Assembly: GCF_019925205.1 (NCBI RefSeq)
Contig: NC_083560.1
Span: 94,020,083-94,084,082, forward strand
Direction: 5' to 3'
DNA: 64,000 nt
From: Metopolophium dirhodum
Lineage: Eukaryota; Arthropoda; Insecta; Hemiptera; Aphididae
A program made the position numbers and the translations under genes. Numbering within the stretch: position 1 is the first letter of the stretch; the number at the start of each line of letters is the position of its first letter. A model generated the notes under the pieces. That model did not search any database. It saw only the letters and a list, made by a program, of their open reading frames with translations, and was not told where the DNA came from. Below, one piece after another: positions 46,344 to 56,571 of this stretch.

Positions 46344-47314
46344 TTTTGTTGAACAAAAGAAAATATAAATAATAAATATTAAATTATTAAATATGTTTAT
46401 GCGCAGAGGGCCAGTGACAGAGTGTGGTTAACATGTATTGTGATTTTGATTATGATTACTGATTAGGGTATTATAATTAAAAATACGCTGCAAATAGTAT
46501 ACACGTTGTTATAAATAAAATTATCTGTATAAATAACATGTACATATTTTTATACAAACTATACGGGCATACGGCTATATAGTAATATATACTAACAAAG
46601 ACACAGACCGTTGACGACGGTGACGTCCGATACCGGCTCAATAATACATACCCAATCTATTTTTATCACGCTTTATCGCTAATGAAAGTATTAGTATTAT
46701 TCTTATAACATATTCTTCATACGTTAAAAATAATAATTTAATATTAATATATTAATATCATTAATAGAAAATAATGATTTTTTTTGTATTTTTGTTTCTG
46801 TCAAATAAAATATTAATAATAATATTTTAATATATTATTATTAAATGTCGTTAAATTGCCGACTCAGTACCTCAATATCAAATGTGCCGACTGACCAAGT
46901 CGTGGGGGGGTATGACACCCCCCCCCCCCCTAGGGACGGCCCTGAATGAAGTACACAATTTTTAAGTGCCCAACCAGCAATTAAATCTTGAAAAGTTACT
47001 TTTACATTTGAATCTATCATATCATACAGATCATCATCACTTAAGTTATTTTTCGAAAGAATTTCTTGTTCAGTGTTTTTTTCAACAATATTATCATTTT
47101 TGTAAACTACTGCAGGAATATTATTAAAACTTTTATATTGTGTTTCAAATATTGATATAAAATTATTTAGTTGAGAATTATTATGATTATTATTCAATTT
47201 TTGTTTAGAAAAAGCTTCATCTAATAAAACACTTGCTTCAAGTTGAGCTATTTTTTTTATTCTTAGCTTAGTACTTTTACTAGTATTTGAAGAAATTTTC
47301 TTTATACGTAACAT

Positions 47315-48559
47315 GTCCTAAAAAACCAAGAAAATTGTTGTTACCATTTACAATTCATGTAGAATCAAATTTAAATGAATTATGCATTAGAAGTTACAAG
47401 AAATAATAACAATAAATCAAAAATATTTTTTATCTATAATTTGTAAGATTTTATAATATAACCTAACCCAAGTTAAATGAAATATGCAGTATATGATTTT
47501 AATATACAATATATATATTTAAAGAAACAAGATGATTTCATCAAATCTGTACTATGTATTAAGATTTTGATTCCCTAGGTACATATTATAATATAGTAAT
47601 AATAATTAATAATACTAGAAGTGACGGCAATAGCAGTGTTATAAAATAGCTACTCTTAATAAGAATTATGAAACATAAATAATATAATAACTAATTATTA
47701 TAGTATATAGTAACAACACAAAATATTATTTACTGTGTAGGTACTGTGTGTCTGTGTAGAATGTAGATATAATAATTAAAATTTAGTTTGATACAAAACC
47801 ATTAAAATATTTTTAATTAGTGATTTAATTAAATAATTTAACTAGTGCGAATATATCTATGTAAAAAAAAATTCTTAGACTACTTGCATGGTTTATACTT
47901 TATTCTTACCTTTCAAAATTGATCCTGCAAAGATGACAGACAACGGTACCGTTTTAGAACGCAACTCAAACTTGAAAGTGCAACCACATCATCAACTATC
48001 GAGCATAACCACACTTGAACGATACAGAAATTCTTTTATTTAAGTTTTATAACAAATAATACGTATAATAAACTATAAAGTGAATATAAAAATCTGAAAA
48101 TAACTCATTAGATGGTCAACTGAATAACTGATTGTTATTTGCAATAGTCACATACACACACACACACAAGCGCCCGCGTGCTTAACATCTAATATAGGAG
48201 TACGCGCCTGATCAGCTATCTTATCATTTATTTATTTTACTAAATTTAGAATTTCCCCAAATGGATAAACAACAACAAAAAAAATAACATTTTTCATTTA
48301 AAGGCCCTATAAATATCAATATTAATATGTACGATCAAGGCACCATTGGACTGTCTAAAAACTATTGGAAATATTAAAATAAAATGGTCCGAAATTGTGT
48401 TTATTGTAATTTAGCACTTTATAACCACTTAAACACTTTTAAACTACATTAGCACTAAAAGTAAGCAATTTGGTCCAGTGGTGGCATAATTGTACAAAAA
48501 TGTCACTTTAGGACTAATCTGGAACAAATGGAAAGTCCTGGAACTTTAACATACTGAAC
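47315..48559. other. 5' non-coding part of the large CACTA-like element
   Basis: No coding signature. It holds AT-rich sequence, a region of mixed composition at 47920-48030 that may be the transposase gene's first untranslated exon or promoter, a (CA)n tract at about 48152-48168, and from about 48330 the subterminal motif region leading to the inverted end. Confidence 0.4.
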
Positions 48560-48736
48560 AATTGCTACCCGGGGTTACTCGTTACTCGTCAATATCATTT
48601 TAAACTGTTTACTGTTTATCTGTTAGTCTGTCTTGTTCTCATTGTCATTTGTCATTGCTTACCCCCTGTGTCTATGCTCTCGACTCTACTTTACGTCTGT
48701 ACTGTTGAAGTCTACTGCTAACGTATTTTTACTATA

Positions 48737-51700
48737 ATGTGGTCAATCATACATTTTTTGGACGAAAATACCGTGGAAACTGTACCAAGCAAATGGTTTT
48801 CAAAAAATAAATGTGCCTGGCCCAATAATAAAAGCAAGCGGCATATTGCAGATCAATCTGATCCGATCCCACAATGTTTTAAGTGGTATAAAGCTCAGGC
48901 ATTATTAACGGACATAGGTAAGTCTTTATTTATTTCTACTTAATTTGAGATGATTGGAAGGAGTGAATGGTAATTTATTCTATTTTGGTGTAATATACCT
49001 AACTTAATAATGTGAAGTAAAGTTAACCACCAGATTAACTAATTAATATATGTACCTATAAATTTTGATTTTAGAATCATTCTCTGAAGCGAATAGAAAA
49101 TGCAAAAAAGCTTTATACACAACCAATGTATCCTCTACTGAAACAGAAAATGATGAAGTTATGAACAAAAATCAAAAAAAACCTAAAGAAATGTTACAGT
49201 ATAATTTGACAAAGCGTAAAAAAATAAAATTGACTGGATACGATGACAATGACAAATTTTCAGGTAAAAAAATTTAATTTAATAGTACCAACTTAGTTTA
49301 CGATCGCTATTACAGAATACCTATATTCCACCGGTAGACTTCATATTTTTAGTTAATTTAAATTTTCAACAAATAATATTATTATAATTTTCAGACAATG
49401 ATACTGCAGACGATGACGATAACACAGTTCTTAAAATACCAGCATACGAGTCTGGTAAAATGTCGAATTTTTATTTTATTATACCCTTTAAGTGGCCTTC
49501 ATACCAACATTAATTGTTTTCTTACGCATAATATATATAGGAACATATAGATTATATTCTGTATTTCCACTATTACTACTTACTCTCTGGTTCAGTTTAG
49601 GGCAAATCCACCTATAGGTATTAAATATTTTATAAAGAAAAATATTTTCTATGCTTAGATAGGTTTTTTATGTTTTTATTGTTGAATAAGTTAATTAAAT
49701 TAATTAAAAATAATCAAAATTAAGTTAAACTAACATGCTTAGGTATATTTATAAAAAATTAAAATGTTAAAAAAACTATCCGTCCGAATCACAGAAAATA
49801 TTCAGGTGTTTGCCCTAAACTAGACCAGCTAGAGAGCTGCATCAGTGGAAACAAGGATTAATATCTGTGTTTCTATATTAAGAGCGAGATAGATAGAGAA
49901 AATAAATGTTGTTATTGGTGGCCCCTTATAATAATAATTGTATTATATTATTAACTTATAGATGATGGTACAAGTACAAAAGAAATTGTAGAAGGATCTA
50001 ATAATAAAGAACTTAAAAAAAATCAATTCTCTTCTCCATCTTCCAACCAAAGTAAACCATATATTTTTAACAGAATTATCTATACAACTATTGAGTACAA
50101 TATTTAAGTTTTAGATAAAACTCATTCAAAAATTGAATTGCCAATCTGCAAAAACGATCATCAAGAGATAGAATCTTTTTCATTGCCTGCAATTCCATTC
50201 CAATAAAATTCAACATTTCATGTCGTTTTATGTTCAGTATTTTATCTCTTTGAGTACCATATAAATTTGTTTGAAAAACAAGATGATCGAGAAAGCCGTC
50301 TAAAAGTTCAAGAAAAACCGATGTAGCCGTTTCACCATGAAAAAGTTCATCTACTTTTCCAGTTGAAAGGCAATAATTTGGTATATCAGTTGTTTTATTT
50401 TTTTAGACCATTTTCGATTAGGTTCATAATATGATTCTTCAGTTTCGTCAGCATTTGTAGTTATTGAGGAAGTTATAGAGTCCGAACTTGTGTTTTTATT
50501 TTGTTTATTTGTCTGTAATAAGTTTTTTTAAATTTTTTTACTGGGGGCAAAGAGTTAGTAGATGGGCCTGGAACCGGAGTCGCAGATACATTTATAACGA
50601 CTGGCTCTTGAGTTTCTACAGTGGGTAAATGTGATTGTACGTCAGTATCCAAAACTACTAAATAGTCGAAGGGTTTATTTTCCATCGATTCGGCAACTTC
50701 ATCAACATAGGGTAAACTAAAATCATTACCTGATTCGCAATCAATATTTTCATCATCCGAGATCTCTTCATCTGTTAGCATGTTATTATCCAATGGAAAT
50801 TCTTCATTCAGCCAGCTATGTATATTTTCGTCTTCATTAATATTAGTCATTTTTGTACGACAATATTAATGATAAAATTATAAAATAATAATGGATCAAA
50901 ACGACAAACACACGACGCAAGCGAGTACGCGACAACAAACGCTACAGACACGAAAACACGACGCGACGACACTTGCTGACCGACGGTACGCACAAGTCCA
51001 ATTGATTATAATCGCATTATAAACATGACATCTATATAAAAACATTTTAACCAAGTAATATAATTAATCTACACACACATTCCAACATAATTGCCGTTTT
51101 ATAATTTCAATACAATGATTATTGATAAATATAAACGATAATTTTGTACGAGCAATCTCCCGATACCGATTTCAAGAAAATCCCATCTAAATAAAGTCGT
51201 TACGTAGTTATTAAATAGAATTATATCTTACTTTTTTTTTTTCGATAGATATAGTGGTACTGTAGAGTACCGACGGGAAATAACGTACAAATTGTTTCAT
51301 ATTGATTTTATATATATTTTAAAAGTGATGGTACTTATATGTACCGTCGGTCGACAAAGGGTTAAGAGACTCGTTACTATATACATTGCATTGCATTTAG
51401 CATCTATTAAAGTAACATCTGTTATACCCACTTCGTCCTTGAATATATTTCTTAATATTTCCAAACGTTTTTTATAAATTATTGCACTCGTCCCATTTTT
51501 TGACAGATCATTACAAAACGTAATAAATACATTGTTTGTGTTTTTGTCTATAAACTCTTTGTAATATTTACTATCAGTAATTGCCATCGTAATGAGGGTA
51601 ATAACAGAATCAACCACACATGTATTTGATATTAAATACCGTTTTTTGTTCATTTTAATAGGCGTTTTCATATTACCATTGATTAGCAGCATATCATATT

Positions 51701-54700
51701 TCGAACGAGTACTTCTGTTCATAATTCTTTCGATCTCAGGTGATGCGTCGTTGCGGCTAAGATTGTTGATGGACCTGACGAGCAAGGTTTAAAACTTTGT
51801 TGCTTAAAGGACCGTTTGGATTTTGAAACATTATCTGGTCGGTTAACTGAAACAGAACTGGAATAGATGTCCGCAAAACGCAGATGGCTACGCAAGAAAT
51901 CCACAAATTCAAAGACTTGAGGATAATAATTATCCCCAACGACTAATTCCCACCGAGCACGTAAATCGTAATCTAAATGCTTCTCAAAAAGATGCACCAG
52001 AAGAGGACTCCACTGTCAGGTTAAAAAATCGAGGTTGTCTAAAGCAGCTGTGTTCTCTAATATTGTGTTAATTTGCTCTTGAATAGAGGTAGCATCATTA
52101 AACCATTCGATTTAACTATCTGTGTAGCAAGCAGAGAATCTAGGTGAACACGAGCGAGATCACGTTTGTTGCCTTATCGGGACCGCAAGATTTTCCAAGA
52201 ACTTGTATAGTTGGTAGCGGTTAACGTGAGATGCGACACAAGGGCTAGAGCTTCACCCGTGAGAGACATCTTTAGAAACTCAAAACGTTCAACGTCTGGA
52301 AGTTCAGGAGCGTGTGAAAGTATTGATGTGAATAAATCCTCAAAGCATTGCCAGTCCGTCAACACACCAGAGAATGTAGGGAATTAACGTTTTGGTAACT
52401 GAAAGGCTGATAAATTATGTGAACTATTGGTTTGATTTGAAAATGAAGCCGAAGCTGTGTCCATCGCAGGTGACATGTTTAATTTGTGAACATTAGCAAA
52501 GGCTCCCAGCTCGTAGTACAGACCGTCGAATGACGTAATAAAGGCCTGACTTTCACTAGTATCCGTTATCGCAGCAGAGGCTGTATGCGAATTAACGGCT
52601 GATTCCATTCGTTGGACATTGTCCTCAACTGCATTTCGAAGAGGGGTAAGTTCAGTGATCATTTTTGCAATCTTTGCTCGTTTACCAGCACTTCCACGCT
52701 CGTTATTGTATTCAATAGAGGCTTGCGCAAAGGTTTTTAATTTGTTAATGCAGCGAAGAATACGCGATTTTGCGTCATTGTAAACAACGTCCGACATTGT
52801 GATCAGAATTTATTTGACACAGGTGCAGGACTATTAAAGAGAGATAATTCTCGTGGAGAACAAGTACGTGCACGGCCTACAGCATAGAATTGTCACTACA
52901 ATTTAGTTACTCACTAACTCAGTGACAGTACAGAATTACAGATGTAGGTACTACCAAAGTTATAACCAGAATAATATACACGAAGAAAAAACTGGTCATG
53001 TACAGAAAACTGTGGTTTATTAATACTATGTATCTTGGTTTGTATTAATCTATCCGGCCCGAAGGACCAAAAAATGTGTGCGCCCTGAAGAGGGGCGATC
53101 CGAAGGACCACTCGGGGGAAGCCCGAGAACTGAATATGCCTGTGTTGGGCCAATGCCACCACTAACGCCGACTATTTGAGCGGGTAGGCAACTATAAGTG
53201 CCCTCGCCTGAGAATGTACAAGGTAGGCAATTCTAACGTACGATGGTGACGACCAGGTCAGGAGATACCTACCCAAGGAATTAGGATGGTACAAGCTAGT
53301 TATGGGGAGAGGGTCTCTGTGGTCGGTTCGGTCTGGTGCAATGACCACAGAGCTCACAAACAAAAGGGACAGTACTTAAAATTATCTTAAACCTACTGGA
53401 CCGCCGATGATCTGGACGCCCTGGGCGGCCTCTCACACAATGCACGTTGCTGGCGGACTTACGCAATGTTACTATATATGTATAAATATTATATATCTAA
53501 ATATATACTAGGTATTATATCACGTATTTTATGAATTGGTGTGCCGCGAAAATTTTGTAGGAGAAGAAGTATGCTACGTTGTTAAAAGGTTGAATACCAC
53601 TGGTGTAGAGAAAGAGTTCATGTATTTGATGGTAAAATAGTGAAATACATTGACCGTAAAATAGAACATTTTCTATGACCATAATCACGTTCCAGATTTT
53701 TCCGAAATTGAACAAATACAGGTCAATGCAATTAAGGAAAAATCCAGAAGTACCACAAGGAAAATTTCTAGTACCTAGTTATTGAAAACGTCAAGAAAAA
53801 CATAAATAAAGAAATGAAAAAAGAGGTAATTTTTACGCAAAACCAATTTTTGACTAGTCAGATACAAGACCTAACAGCACCATCAATTTGGCATCACCTA
53901 ACCATGCAGGATAATCCAGTCGACTGTACATCTCGTGGTCTGTTCCCTTCAGCACTTGTTGACCATCCCTTGTGGACCGGCCTCTCATTTCTTAAGGGGT
54001 CACCTGATAAATGGCCAACAGCACCTACCCCTCGAGCGAACTGCGACAACAACTCGACGCATCTTGAAGAAAGAAGGCCAATTGTATTATTCGTCAGTGT
54101 TGACTCGTGCTTCATGAATTTACTTGAGCGATTTTCTTCTTTAGACAAAATTCTTCGGATCGTTTCCTATTGTCTCAGGTTCCGTTTTCGTAATATGATA
54201 GATGCAAGGACGACGAGTGTCAACGTGGAGGAACTCTTTATCTATGGTATTTAGTTGTATCTGATAGAAAAACAAATGTAAATACATTTCGAAGCCTGCT
54301 GTCTCCCGATTTGTGTATGTTTGTTTTTTTATAAATGTTAAAATTGATATATTTAATTGACTTTTATCCTCTTTTCAAAGTATTGAGTAATCCGGAATTT
54401 TCACCATCTCTCAAAACGACAAAAATCATTAATCAACATAACTCGCATAAAACTCATTCAAAAATTGAATCGCCAAGCAAAAACAATCATAAGATCAAAT
54501 CTCCAATAAAGATGATAACCCCACAATTGTTGGGTTTGTATTTGATTTACATAAAATGTTTATAAACAATATTAAACGTAATATTAATTGCCTATGCCTA
54601 ATATGTTATAGCTAAAACTCATAACCCAACATTTTCATTGCCTACAAGAAAAAATATTCAAAACAAATCTCCAATGATAAGATTTTCTCAAAGTTGTATG

Positions 54701-56452
54701 TATTTAAATATTTTTGATTTAATTTGTATAACATTTTCTGATGTTTTGAATCTATATTATGTTTTATAGACAATGATCATTATTTAGTTGTTGAATCTGA
54801 AGTCAGTCCGAATGTCCGAAGCCTGTCTCCTGATTTGTGTATGTTTCTTTCTTTATAAATGTTAAAATTGGTAAATTCTATTGTAGCTGATATACCTAAT
54901 TGACTTTATCCTTTTTTTTTATAGTGTTGCGTAGTCCAGGATTTTCACCATCTCCCAGGACAACAAACACCATCAATAAAATCAAAAAAAGCCCTTTTAA
55001 GACACCTTCTAAAAAAATTGAATCTGCGAGAAAACAATTGTTTGTCAATTCTGGTAAGTATAAAATAAATATATATGATGGTAGGTATGTGGATTGGGAG
55101 TTATGCATGTGCCATTTATGTACAAAATAGTATCCATACCACCTACCTACTCATAAAAAAATGTACTATACAATATATATTTTAAATGAAATAATTCAAT
55201 AATAAATTATTATGTACCTATGTTTATACAAGATTTTTGATTCATAATATATTATAGTAGAAATTAATAATCATTGATATATATTATAATAATCTATTGG
55301 TTTATTAAAATAATTATTTTTATATATAATATTGTATCAATACTTAATTAATTAAATATAATTGCATTTCTATCTTCTATTAGATATACTGAAAGGTTTC
55401 TTCTTGAAATGTATATTTTTAACATTATTTTAATTGATAAATTTTATTTTTACAGCAACTCGTGAATTGCCGAAAACAGCCACAAATATTCAACATCATT
55501 ATTGTTCTCCTCACAAAAGTGTCTATTATAAGTCGTACGAATCTTTAGATAATAATTTTAAAAAAAGGAAGCCCTGTAAAAACTATAAAGTCAAAAAAGT
55601 ATTTATCAGGTACCTGTTGTTCTATATAGTATATAGTATAATATTAAACCTATAATAAAGTGTTTAGTAAATGTCAAGTGTGGCGAAACATTTTCTCATG
55701 GTATACTGTATGTATATCTGTAAATCTTTTTTAATCTCAAAAAAAAAAATCTTAAAAGCATTTAGTAAATTTTTATGTTTTCCATGTTTCTGTATTACTA
55801 TTGTATTTTTAGATGAACAATTCAAAGATTTCATGCAACATAACATAATACTTCTAAAACATTATATGAGAAACCTGGACAAAAAACTGACCATGTTACT
55901 TGAACAGACTAAAAAAAATGATTCCTACATCAACGATAGTAACGATAAGGAAACTATTGATTATTCACATCTTGACTGCTTCTTTCCAATCTGTGATGAA
56001 ACTACACTAAATTCTATTGAAGAACTATCTGTGGACAAAATATACAATACTGAAATGGTAACTAAATATAAAAAATTATTTTTTATAGTTTAATGTTATC
56101 TTATATTATTCATGATATGTGTATTATTAGTTATTACGGCGTATGACTATTGTTATGAACATTTGTAGTGTACCCTTATAAATGTGTTAATATTTTTCTT
56201 GATTTGATCTAGAAAAAGAAGCTGATAGGACTCGGTGGAAAATTGGTAAAGATTTTTGTCAAACGAATTATGCAATTTCTATTTACGGACAGCCTTTTAA
56301 AGTTGTACTCTTTCCATGGCAGAGGAAATAAAAATAAATGTTTTTCCAATCTTGCAATATCGAATGTCATATTTAGGAAGTTTCATGAATATATTTTTAT
56401 AGTTTTATATCATAAATCATTTTATATCATTAAATGTATTAATTTAATTTAA
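48737..56452 (+). CDS. DUF4806-family gene, 11 exons, with transposon debris in intron 4
   Basis: ATG at 48737 opens the family's N-terminal module (MWSIIHFLDENTVETVPSKW, then CAWPNNKS). Exons: 48737-48917, 49075-49263, 49395-49454, 49962-50051, 54381-about 54533, about 54610-54699, about 54772-54831, 54925-55052, about 55456-55608, 55813-56057 and 56211-56452, with GT-AG borders in compatible phases. The middle exons are Ser/Lys/Pro-rich with repeated SPGFSPS/NPEFSPS motifs. Exon 10 is a coiled coil (HNIILLKHYMRNLDKKLT) ending in LDCFFPICDETTLNSIEEL, and exon 11 (GLGGKLVKIFVKRIMQFLF, then YSFHGRGNKNK) completes DUF4806. No stop was seen in any exon. A 4.2 kb block of piggyBac and BEL/Pao sequence fills the interval 50170-54280. 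Function of DUF4806 is unknown; nuclear localisation is likely from the basic clusters (TKRKKIKL). Confidence 0.72.
50112..50165 (+). pseudogene. Truncated extra copy of DUF4806 exon 5
   Basis: After a TTTTAG acceptor the sequence ATAAAACTCATTCAAAAAT at 50112 matches exon 5 at about 54447, continuing with GAATTGCCAA and GCAAAAACGATCAT against GAATCGCCAA and GCAAAAACAATCAT. It is cut off where piggyBac sequence starts, about 50165. The intron 50052-50111 before it has normal GT-AG borders, so this was once a real exon of the gene. Confidence 0.6.
50166..50850 (-). pseudogene. piggyBac transposase, N-terminal half
   Basis: ATG near 50850 opens an acidic N-terminal domain (MTNINEDENIHSWLNEEFP, DDENIDCESGND) typical of piggyBac transposases, followed by a linker and, after an interruption around 50470-50400, the first part of the DDE domain: TTDIPNYCLSTGK, FLELLDGFLDHLVFQTNLYG, and HEMLNFIGMELQAMKKI. 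The region between EESYYEPNRKWSKK and TTDIP carries a short shift. The catalytic Asp residues and the C-terminal Cys-rich finger are not present because the element is truncated. Confidence 0.7.
50166..51361 (-). mobile_element. piggyBac element, one end only
   Basis: The right end CCCTTTGTCGACCGACGG (minus strand from 51361) abuts TTAA at 51362-51365, the piggyBac target. An internal GTACCGACGG block at about 51268-51277 repeats the terminal GTACCGTCGG motif. The other end and the second half of the transposase are missing; the unit is cut at about 50166 against a DUF4806 exon copy. It was inserted into the orphan frame at 51366-51725. Confidence 0.75.
51366..51725 (-). CDS. Orphan protein fragment with NTC-DS motif
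   Basis: About 120 open codons on minus. Visible features are MLLINGNMKTPIKMNKKRY, then SNTCVVDSVITLITMAITDS, KYYKEFI, YKKRLEILRNIF and DAKCNAMYIVTSLL, where a piggyBac element interrupts it at TTAA. The NTCxxDS segment followed by a helical region recalls a family of uncharacterised proteins in aphid and cnidarian mobile elements, and its Cys could be a nucleophile as in papain-like folds, but I cannot name the family. Upstream it is fused to BEL/Pao gag sequence at about 51725. It is a fragment of a larger gene; function unknown. Confidence 0.4.
51726..52797 (-). pseudogene. BEL/Pao retrotransposon gag, broken
   Basis: ATG at 52797 starts MSDVVYNDAKSRILRCINKL, with a helical N-terminal part and TPLRNAVEDNVQRM. 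A stop at 52384-52386 and a shift follow, then DWQCFEDLFTSILSHAPELP, ERFEFLKMSLTGEALALVSH, the DUF1759-type gag core typical of BEL/Pao elements (hallmark W..F...F...H......KF..L...L.GEA). A further shift leads to YDLRARWELVVGDNYYPQ and FEFVDFLRSHL (51997-51900), the end of the capsid region. No pol follows; an unrelated frame is joined at about 51725. Confidence 0.75.
52891..53437 (-). repeat. BEL/Pao LTR
   Basis: Directly upstream (in minus orientation) of the gag start and leader. Reads TGTGAGAGGCCGCCCAGGG from 53437, contains AATAAACCACAG near 53000 as a polyadenylation-like signal, and ends near TAGTGACA at 52891. It is clearly more GC-rich than its surroundings (GGGCGCACAC, TCGGGCTTCCCCCGAG). 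Borders are estimated from TG...CA only. The matching second LTR is not in this window. Confidence 0.5.
53520..53602 (-). repeat. Single hAT terminus
   Basis: Minus strand from 53602 reads CAGTGGTATTCAACCTTTTA, then TCGCGGCACACCAATT at about 53548. CAGTGGTTCTCAACCTTTTT...GCGGCACACC is a familiar hAT end. No partner end found nearby. Confidence 0.5.
53814..54254 (+). pseudogene. BEL/Pao pol fragment
   Basis: 146 open codons on plus. TAPSIWHHLTMQDNPVDCTS, RGLFPSALVDHPLWTGLSFL and SPDKWPT match the region between RNase H and integrase of BEL/Pao polyproteins (consensus W.HV....NPAD..SRG.......LW..GP.WL...W), followed by LERFSSLDKILRIVSYCLRF, the start of the integrase zinc-binding region. It is opposite in orientation to the gag fragment at 51726-52797, so at least two BEL/Pao insertions or an inversion are involved. 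It ends at the duplicated DUF4806 segment near 54280. Confidence 0.7.
54283..54990 (+). repeat. Tandem duplication of a DUF4806 exon pair
   Basis: Segments 54283-54460 and 54811-54985 share the same order: CGAAGCCTG, CTCC(C/T)GATTTGTGTATGTTT, TTTATAAATGTTAAAATTG, TAATTGACTTTATCC-like, then TATTGAGTAATCC / TGTTGCGTAGTCC and TTTTCACCATCTC. Exons 5 and 8 of the DUF4806 gene are the two coding products. Spacing is about 530 bp. Confidence 0.75.
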
Positions 56453-56571
56453 ATATCATAATATTATAATCATATTTTCTCTAAACATGATTAAGGTAAT
56501 CAATTATTATAAGTACTCAAGATATCTTAATAGTAATATCTACGGTATTCAAAAAAATGATTTAATCCCAT

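Larger units (their letters stand above)
41660..46944. mobile_element. Recent hAT insertion (5.3 kb), perfect TSD
   Basis: Inverted ends CAGGGCCGTCCC (41660-41671) and GGGACGGCCCTG (46933-46944) are perfect, and the 8-bp duplication AATGAAGT (41652-41659 and 46945-46952) is perfect. G or C runs lie just inside both ends (about 41686 and 46908-46930). It contains a multi-exon transposase gene (42033-46343). Because the host gene frame is preserved on both sides, this is one of the youngest events in the window. Confidence 0.95.
39980..47314 (-). pseudogene. CACTA-like transposase, split by a hAT and lightly damaged
   Basis: Two blocks on minus, 47314-46945 and 41659-39980, belong to one gene interrupted by the hAT at 41660-46944; the reading frame is continuous across the 8-bp duplication. 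N-terminal basic helix MLRIKKISSNTSKSTK, acidic linker, then WALKNCVLH. The second block has SRTLLKTPPLTVSRN, GIDGLPISRST (likely first catalytic Asp), WPILGYFSNIPGKQ, IICDAPAKSFVLNTLGHTG (second Asp), CSKCTIEGIW, DYMHLICEGV, RWKATKSRQFLLYTS, NIHGLIHLA. These are the motifs of CACTA/EnSpm-type transposases of insects and cnidarians. Lesions besides the hAT: a one-base loss near 41410, TAG at 40911-40913, and a shift near 40805. About 750 residues in total. Confidence 0.7.
35098..48573. mobile_element. Large CACTA-like (CMC) transposon carrying a DUF4806 gene
   Basis: A 14-bp inverted repeat CCCGGGTAGCAATT starts at 35098 and recurs inverted at 48560-48573. Both subterminal 250-bp regions are rich in short motifs such as AGGCACCATT, GGTCC and AAAAGTGC in both orientations, as in CACTA-type elements. 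Between them lie, all on minus, a 9-exon DUF4806 gene (36478-39618) and a transposase (39980-47314). A younger hAT (41660-46944) and a hAT fragment (35435-35943) are inserted. Without the younger hAT the element is about 8.2 kb. The target duplication is unclear: TTAC occurs next to both ends but offset by two bases. The superfamily name is tentative. Confidence 0.6.
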
